Source: JAABRU01 sp050180235
Lineage (GTDB): Bacteria; Desulfobacterota; Desulfobacteria; Desulfobacterales; Desulfococcaceae
DNA length: 35,827 nucleotides
Assembly (NCBI GenBank): GCA_050180235.1
Contig: JBFXEJ010000062.1
Location: forward strand, 1-35,827
Reading direction: 5' to 3'
The notes beneath the pieces are model-generated. The model did not search any database and was not told the origin of the DNA. It saw only the letters and a program-made list of their open reading frames with translations. Shown here one piece after another: positions 31,887-35,827 of this stretch. Positions within the stretch are counted from its first letter, which is position 1, and the number at the start of each line of letters is the position of its first letter. The position numbers and the translations under genes are program-made.

Positions 31887-32420
31887 CTTTCATAATTGAA
31901 ATTGACTGATTTAACTTTATATCTCACCTTACGCACCGCCGTCATAACGGAGAAAGCCGGTATTCGAAAAATTTCAGTTTATGCTGGTTACAGAGATAAG
32001 CGGACATCACTGAAAAAAAATATTATATCTTAAAACAGGCAAAAAGAAAATATGTTTTTGCCGAATATTTTTCGGATTTCATATCCTATCCGCACAGGAA
32101 TGCATACTGTAGGGAATATGACAGTGGATCAAACCGGTTGACAGCCCATGTGTTTAACCGCAGAGTGACACAGAATTTCCGCAGAGTTGCACAGAGTTTT
32201 TTCTGTGGGAAACTCAGGCAAAAAAAATCAGTCGGTTTGACCAACTGCCCGGAGTATTATATCGCGGGCATAAATTCTGCAGTTCTATCTGGAAACCGGA
32301 TTTTTTGACGATGTTAAGGACAGGTATCTGACTGAACAGGAAAAAAGTATGGTACGGGGAATCTGCACGGGTATTTTTGATACTGATTATCGCAGGCGGC
32401 TTTCTGCAGCCGCCTTTCAG
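31887..32420. repeat. gene-free stretch with family F repeats and a GC-rich hairpin
   Basis: A degenerate REP-like copy (CGTCATAACGGAGAAAGCCGG) is at about 31940. CAGAGT/CACAGAG repeats (family F) lie at 32150-32212, followed by GGTTTGACCAACTGCC, which also occurs near 10819. AGGCGGC and GCCGCCT form a hairpin at about 32394-32416. No gene is supported here. Confidence 0.5.
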
Positions 32421-32449
32421 AAAAAGGGCAGGCAAAGGGGGCCTGCCCT
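32421..32449 (-). terminator. intrinsic terminator downstream of cbiK
   Basis: On the minus strand GGGCAGGC pairs with GCCTGCCC and is followed by TTTTT. It lies about 150 bp past the cbiK stop codon. Confidence 0.7.
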
Positions 32450-32515
32450 GTAGTTTTTTTGTCAGTACAAAAAGCCACACTGCCCGAAAATTCAATTGTC
32501 ATGCAATCAGAGGCA

Positions 32516-32541
32516 GGCCGGGTTAGCGAAACGTAACCCGG
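32516..32541. repeat. GCCGGGTTA hairpin
   Basis: GCCGGGTTA and TAACCCGGC form a perfect 9-bp stem around GCGAAACG, between the cbiK stop and its terminator. It looks like a REP-type element. Confidence 0.5.
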
Positions 32542-32602
32542 CATCAGGGGAAGAAGCTTTTGGACACTCTGCGGTAAATCTGCGATCCACCTTTGGCGGG
32601 TT

Positions 32603-33601
32603 TCAGGGCAGGGAAATTCCTGCATCTGCGGCTGCTTCCCGGATATGCTGCACAAAAATCTGTGCAAACGCATCGTTTTCTCCCAGTCCCTTCAGTACGG
32701 GCATAACCTCAAATCCCTTCTGTGTCAGCACATTTTTCCATGAATCTGCTTCCTCACCCGCCATATCATTCATGGCATGATCCCCGGCCACAATCATAAA
32801 GGGTTTAAGAAGGAGTTTGCCGGATTTGAAATGGGATAAAGCCTCTGCCACAGCATCAACTCCGGGATGGCCTTCCACACAGCCCACATATGTCTTCACA
32901 TCAGGATACAGTTTCCGCATCATTTTCTGGGATTCCGCATAAATGCCGGTTGACCAATGCTCATTGCCGTGTCCCATATAAACCAGCATGGCATTGTTTT
33001 TCCGTGCCATTTCTGCATCTTCTGCAAGGGTTTTCAGGGCTTTTTCCATGTCTTCATGGTAAGAGTAACGGTCTCCGGGCATTCCCAGCGCAGGTCTTCC
33101 CATGACCAGTTTGCTGAAAGGCATCCATTTCTGTTTCATGGTATGGATGGATTTCAGTCCCTGAACATACTGGTTCAGATCATGGGACTGTTCCATAAAA
33201 AACATATGCGTAGGCTGGACAATGATGTTTCTGTACCCATCCTCCAGCAGATCGCCAATGACCGCTATGACATTTTTCACATGCAGAATTTCCTCGGGCA
33301 CGCCCTGCTCCTTCCATTTCGCTGCCTCTGCCTGCCTTTCCTTCCATACTGACCTGATTTTGTTGGAAGTAAAAGTGATTTTCACAGGCACGCCCGGAAA
33401 TGCTTTTGTGACTTCCTCATGAATATTGATAACAGATACCAGAGCGGATGGAACAGTAGTTCCGAAATTTGCCAAAACAATGGCGGTTTTATCCTGCGTT
33501 TCCTTTGTATCTTTTTTATGCTCCCCTGCTGCAAAAGCGGGAAGGATTCCGGAAAATGCCACAAACGCAATAAGCATCATGCCTGAAAAGATTTTTTTCA
33601 C
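32603..33601 (-). CDS. cbiK: periplasmic sirohydrochlorin cobaltochelatase CbiK
   Basis: The product is 332 aa. GTG at 33601 has AAGGA at good spacing and yields a signal peptide (KKIFSGMMLIAFVAFSGILP, cleaved after AFA). The mature part has the CbiK pattern: IVLANFGTT near the N-terminus, VQPTHMFF, MGHGNEHWSTG with candidate metal-binding His, CVEGHPG and VAGDHAMNDMAG. CbiK inserts cobalt into sirohydrochlorin in the anaerobic cobalamin pathway. An exported form (CbiKP) is known from Desulfovibrio, where the role may be metal or heme handling. This copy lies downstream of a cobalamin riboswitch, but a hairpin terminator and family F repeats lie between, so whether the riboswitch controls it is uncertain. 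Confidence 0.9.
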   Translation of the reverse strand: MKKIFSGMMLIAFVAFSGILPAFAAGEHKKDTKETQDKTAIVLANFGTTVPSALVSVINIHEEVTKAFPGVPVKITFTSNKIRSVWKERQAEAAKWKEQGVPEEILHVKNVIAVIGDLLEDGYRNIIVQPTHMFFMEQSHDLNQYVQGLKSIHTMKQKWMPFSKLVMGRPALGMPGDRYSYHEDMEKALKTLAEDAEMARKNNAMLVYMGHGNEHWSTGIYAESQKMMRKLYPDVKTYVGCVEGHPGVDAVAEALSHFKSGKLLLKPFMIVAGDHAMNDMAGEEADSWKNVLTQKGFEVMPVLKGLGENDAFAQIFVQHIREAAADAGISLP

Positions 33602-33641
33602 TGTTTTTGTTCCTTTCTTTAATTCAAAATGGTTGAGAGTT

Positions 33642-33741
33642 GTGTTTAAGCACAGAGTAACACAGAGTTTTCTGTTACTCATGTTAAAAATCCGTGTTTA
33701 ACCGCAGAGTCTCACAGCGTTTTTGCTGTGTGAGACGCATG
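33642..33741. repeat. family F CAGAG repeats
   Basis: GTGTTTAAGCACAGAGTAAC and GTGTTTAACCGCAGAGTCTC occur as two diverged units. Each is followed by an inverted CTGTTACTC or CTGTGTGAGAC that can fold back on it. Related units are at 10781, 32150 and 34640. Confidence 0.6.
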
Positions 33742-33790
33742 TCAAAAGTAAAGATCAGCCGATTTAACCCTCTGTCAAAAAATGGAAAAA

Positions 33791-33855
33791 GCATCAGGCG
33801 TTGTCAGGGCCATCCAAGCCTTCCGGGCCTTACGGTATCCGGAGCACCTGATGCC
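33791..33855 (-). terminator. large hairpin after the riboswitch-controlled gene
   Basis: On the minus strand GGCATCAGGTG and CGCCTGATGC pair across about 40 nt of GC-rich, self-complementary sequence (GGCCCGGAAGG, GGCTTGG, GGCCC) and are followed by TTTTTCC. It fits a terminator with a structured loop, or a small structured RNA, 25 bp after the stop of the 86-aa gene. Confidence 0.55.
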
Positions 33856-33879
33856 TTTTGTCAGAAGCGGTTCATCCGC

Positions 33880-34140
33880 CTAATATGCGGAAAGCTGCAT
33901 TTCGTGTCCGAACAGCCGGATATTGGAAGGCGCGATCATCTCGCCTGCCATGCAGATAATCCGGGACATTCCCTTTCGGGTCATAGACCACCAGGAATAT
34001 GCCAGATCCTCCTCGCTTTGTCCGGAAAAAACAAATTCCACACGGTCGGCTGTCACACCCAGATTTCCGGCAGCCTGTTTTTCATCAAAATGCGTTTCTG
34101 CTTCGTTTCCGACAACATACACTATCACACCGGTTTTCAT
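33880..34140 (-). CDS. 86-aa unknown protein under a cobalamin riboswitch
   Basis: I do not recognise this family. The product starts MKTGVIVYVVGNEAETHFDE and ends MQLSAY. Strand-rich segments (VIVYVVG, RVEFVFSG) alternate with helices, there is a WW pair (AYSWWSMTRKG), one Cys and several Met and His (HFDE, GHEMQ) that could bind metal. There is no signal peptide. ATG 34140 has AAAAGGAG 8 nt upstream. It is the first gene after a cobalamin riboswitch and its terminator, so expression should fall when cobalamin is plentiful. That regulation points to a role in cobalt uptake, corrinoid salvage or a B12-independent replacement. With cbiK and cobO nearby, a cobalt or corrinoid role is the best guess. 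Confidence 0.75.
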   Translation of the reverse strand: MKTGVIVYVVGNEAETHFDEKQAAGNLGVTADRVEFVFSGQSEEDLAYSWWSMTRKGMSRIICMAGEMIAPSNIRLFGHEMQLSAY

Positions 34141-34162
34141 AAAATTCACTCCTTTTTACGGT

Positions 34163-34212
34163 TTTCCCCAAAAAAAAAATCCCCTGACCGATATAATTAT
34201 CGATCCGGGGAT
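34163..34212 (-). terminator. riboswitch expression-platform terminator
   Basis: On the minus strand ATCCCC...GGGGAT with an inner GATCGATA/TATCGGTC helix and a 4-nt loop is followed by ten T. It lies between the cobalamin aptamer and the start of the 86-aa gene, as expected for transcriptional attenuation. Confidence 0.9.
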
Positions 34213-34276
34213 ATCCCTTTTTTATCCGCAGATGCACACAGCCGGAACTCTGATCCGCGGAGTTCAGCCCTTATGA

Positions 34277-34450
34277 CATTCAGGCAGGTCTTCTGACTTC
34301 CGGATCATCCTTCAGACCGCGCCTTCCCGGAAAGAGCAAAACAGTCTCTTTTCCAGTGGCATACTGCGGCCTTTGTCCCCGGTTACAGCGGCGGGCCCGT
34401 CTCCGGTTTTCACGGAGTTCCCTTTTCAGCCCCGAAGGGCACCTTGAATG
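34277..34450 (-). promoter_or_regulatory. adenosylcobalamin riboswitch
   Basis: Read on the minus strand, the element opens with CATTCA (34450-34445) and closes with TGAATG (34282-34277), forming P1. Between them are AGGTGCCCTTCGGGGCTGAA, AAAAGGGAA, GCCCGCCGCTGTAACCGGGG and the B12-box-like GAAGTCAGAAGACCTGCC, in the order of the cobalamin aptamer. It precedes an intrinsic terminator and the 86-aa gene, so it should turn transcription off when the cofactor binds. Confidence 0.95.
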
Positions 34451-34459
34451 GTTTCTGTC

Positions 34460-34488
34460 TTTTTACAGAATATGTCCTGATATGTCAA
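34460..34488 (-). promoter_or_regulatory. promoter of the riboswitch transcript
   Basis: On the minus strand TTGACA (34488-34483), a 17-nt spacer and TAAAAA (34465-34460) stand 10 bp before the aptamer. A start near 34453 would place the first base of the RNA at the P1 stem. Confidence 0.75.
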
Positions 34489-34560
34489 GAGTCTTTTTTT
34501 CTCTTTTGCAAAAACAGCAGCCTCCTCTATTATTTTGTCAATTTTGAATCTGTGACCTGC

Positions 34561-34595
34561 AAAAAACCGGATTTTTCCAAAAAATCCGGTTTTTC
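34561..34595. terminator. CCGGATTTTT hairpin, family D copy 4
   Basis: AAAAAACCGGATTTTT and AAAAATCCGGTTTTT flank a CCAA centre. It lies between the cobO 3' end and the riboswitch promoter and likely separates the two transcription units. Confidence 0.65.
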
Positions 34596-34639
34596 TGTGC
34601 ATCTGAAATCACAAAATCAAACTTGACAGAACACTATAG

Positions 34640-34676
34640 CACAAAGAGAATTAACACTCTGTGTTCTCTGTGGAAA
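34640..34676. repeat. family F CAGAG-type repeat
   Basis: CACAAAGAGAATTAACACTC with TGTGTTCTCTGTGG is a diverged, self-complementary relative of the units at 33642 and 32150. It lies just past the cobO stop codon. Confidence 0.4.
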
Positions 34677-34711
34677 ATCCGGCAGGATGCTGATCAAAAA
34701 AAGAAGCCTGC

Positions 34712-35233
34712 CTAAAACTCAATGCCTTTCTGCGCCTTTATCCCTGCGTTGTAATGATGCTTCACTGCCTGCATTTCTGTCACCATATCGGCCATTTCCA
34801 CCAGCCCGGCAGAGGCATTCCGGCCGGTAATCAGTATATGCACATCTTCGGGACGTTCTTTCAAAAATGCCAGAACCTCGGCCTCTGTCAGCATATTATA
34901 TGCAATAAGGTAGGTCATTTCATCCAAAATCACCAGACGGTAATTCCGGGACAGAATCTTTTCTTTGGCCAGTTCCCAGGCCTTTTTTGCCAGAGCAGTA
35001 TCTTCTGCCAGATTGTCCGACTTCCATGTAAATCCCCGCCCCATAATATGGAATTCCATCAGATCGCTTAGTCTGGCGGCTGTTTCTGTCTCCCCGTATT
35101 TCCAACTGCCCTTGATAAACTGAATCATGCAAACCCTGTGCCCATGTCCCACTGCCCGGAATGCCAGCCCCAGTGCAGCAGTGGTTTTGCCTTTGCCGTC
35201 GCCTGTATGAATCATCAGCAGATTTTTTTTCAC
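34712..35233 (-). CDS. cobO: cob(I)yrinic acid a,c-diamide adenosyltransferase (CobO/BtuR)
   Basis: The product is 173 aa. HTGDGKGKTT (residues 9-18) is the P-loop of CobO/BtuR, followed by MIQFIKGSWKYGE, the catalytic-site region, LVILDEMTY (Walker B-like) and ITGRNAS, all diagnostic. It transfers the adenosyl group of ATP to cob(I)alamin or its precursors. GTG at 35233 is chosen because AAAGGAG lies 8 nt before it. An ATG at 35260 would add nine residues but abuts the end of an inverted-repeat element and lacks a good ribosome site. It is on the same strand as the riboswitch block but lies upstream of the riboswitch, so it is not under that element. A promoter was not found inside the upstream inverted repeat. 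Confidence 0.94.
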   Translation of the reverse strand: MKKNLLMIHTGDGKGKTTAALGLAFRAVGHGHRVCMIQFIKGSWKYGETETAARLSDLMEFHIMGRGFTWKSDNLAEDTALAKKAWELAKEKILSRNYRLVILDEMTYLIAYNMLTEAEVLAFLKERPEDVHILITGRNASAGLVEMADMVTEMQAVKHHYNAGIKAQKGIEF

Positions 35234-35260
35234 AGATGCATCTCCTTTTACTGTTTCCAT

Positions 35261-35379
35261 TAACCCTGCAACGTCACTTGCAAGATAAAGTTAATGATTT
35301 CAAAAGTTTACCAAAGATACCGTTTTAATTAAAATCTATATTTTCAGATAGTTATCTATTAAGTGACGTTGCAGGATTA
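35261..35379. repeat. inverted-repeat element next to the cobO start
   Basis: TAACCCTGCAACGTCACTT (35261-35279) is mirrored by AAGTGACGTTGCAGGATTA (35361-35379), 19-bp arms with one mismatch, 119 bp overall and AT-rich inside. It has the size and form of a MITE or an IS remnant and immediately precedes the alternative cobO start codon. Confidence 0.75.
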
Positions 35380-35442
35380 AGGTAGTGGTATTTTTTTGAC
35401 TGATAATTCTCACCGCATTAAACTTTCGCAGAGGAACTTTTC

Positions 35443-35494
35443 ATACTGATTTTTTTAATTTATAAATCAATATGTTATTTAGAATCAGTATAAG
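35443..35494. repeat. short family B relative
   Basis: ATACTGATTTTTTTAATTTA and TTATTTAGAATCAGTAT are imperfect inverted ends about 50 bp apart, matching the ATACCGATTC ends of family B with changes. Confidence 0.45.
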
Positions 35495-35558
35495 CAGTAT
35501 CATGGATGTATAATTTAATATATTGTATTTATTATATATAAATAAAAATCTGTATATT

Positions 35559-35665
35559 TTAGGTGATTTCCAGAAAAGAATATACCGCCAAAGTATCAAA
35601 AGCTTCCAGCTTTTGCCCTGTGCCTGTAAACTGAAACGGGATATTTATTTTCAGAAATCACCTTA
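35559..35665. repeat. degenerate family A relative
   Basis: TTAGGTGATTTCCAGAAAAG and TTTTCAGAAATCACCTTAA are the family A ends. The centre (CAAAAGCTTCCAGCTTTTG) is a different palindrome, and the GGGCACGGC core is absent. It suggests that the ends define mobility and the core can vary. Confidence 0.6.
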
Positions 35666-35742
35666 AAAATATAATAATATTAAGTAGTTAATATTATTAA
35701 TCAGTATGCGGGGCCCCTCTCTGTTTCAGGAGGCAGATTTTT

Positions 35743-35781
35743 ATGCAGAAAACAGGTAAAATTTATAACCTTTTGTTTTGA
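35743..35781 (+). other. 12-codon open frame with a strong ribosome site
   Basis: AGGAGG lies 9 nt before ATG at 35743; the frame reads MQKTGKIYNLLF and stops at TGA 35779. It may be a leader peptide, the relic of a gene, or chance. The rest of 35666-35827 is AT-rich and shows nothing else. Confidence 0.3.
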
Positions 35782-35827
35782 CAATATTTCAAAAAATTAA
35801 ACCCCTTTATAACTGGCAACCTGAGTT

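Noticed and set aside
33694..34296. 200-codon plus-strand frame across the riboswitch-controlled gene
   Set aside because: It crosses repeats and the terminator hairpin, has no ribosome site and no family resemblance.
34277..34450. Cobalamin riboswitch acting on the plus strand
   Set aside because: The B12-box-like sequence, P1 order, terminator T-run and promoter all read correctly only on the minus strand.

Overview
The window reads as a Gram-negative anaerobe of the Desulfobacterota (Desulfobacterales-like), inferred with moderate confidence. The grounds are a periplasmic CbiK-type cobaltochelatase under a cobalamin riboswitch, a membrane Hdr-like multi-cluster Fe-S protein with a c-type heme motif, a B12-domain radical SAM enzyme, a Cys-poor DksA, an LpxL-type acyltransferase, and intergenic spaces filled with short palindromic elements. 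No rRNA, tRNA, CRISPR array or transposase gene was seen.

Layout. (1) 1-772: a truncated AAA ATPase gene on the minus strand. (2) 854-5931: a three-gene plus-strand operon coding for a membrane protein with an anti-sigma-like N-terminus and a DUF4384-like domain, a 974-aa lipoprotein carrying a caspase (C14) domain, and a FadL/OmpP1-like outer-membrane protein. (3) 6418-10446: an HrpA-type DEAH helicase. (4) 10968-13443: a class 3 lipase-like hydrolase convergent with a GAF/sigma-54 activator. (5) 13567-14556: two adjacent toxin-antitoxin loci in which the antitoxins are intact and both toxins are broken. (6) 14644-18378: tandem 73-nt hairpins, then a two-gene minus-strand operon (SIR2-like/TIR protein followed by an nSTAND NTPase with a TM segment and TPRs) behind a good sigma-70-type promoter. 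This is the best candidate for an undescribed immune-type system. (7) 18798-24736: plus-strand metabolic and envelope genes (acyl-CoA ligase, small unknown, LpxL-like acyltransferase, coiled-coil nuclease-like protein, B12-domain radical SAM). (8) 24902-26287: bidirectional terminator, DksA-like protein, mobile palindromes, single-domain response regulator. (9) 26640-31877: Hdr-like membrane redox protein and a tatB-tatC-ycaO operon. (10) 32421-35233: cobalt/cobalamin block in which a promoter, AdoCbl riboswitch and intrinsic terminator precede an 86-aa unknown protein, with periplasmic cbiK and cobO nearby. (11) 35234-35827: AT-rich sequence with degenerate palindromic elements.

How parts work together. 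The caspase operon looks like an envelope-anchored protease with an outer-membrane partner. The SIR2-like/TIR and nSTAND genes overlap by four bases (ATGA) and so look like a coupled sensor and NAD-targeting effector. In its SIR2-like part the expected His-Gly is Tyr-Gly, which leaves TIR as the likely active domain. The riboswitch block ties cobalt chelation and corrinoid adenosylation to cobalamin supply, and the window also codes for a B12-domain enzyme. At least five families of short inverted repeats (MITE-like or terminator-like) punctuate the gaps. Copies of one family supply the stop codons of two unrelated genes, and a related palindrome has replaced most of one toxin gene.
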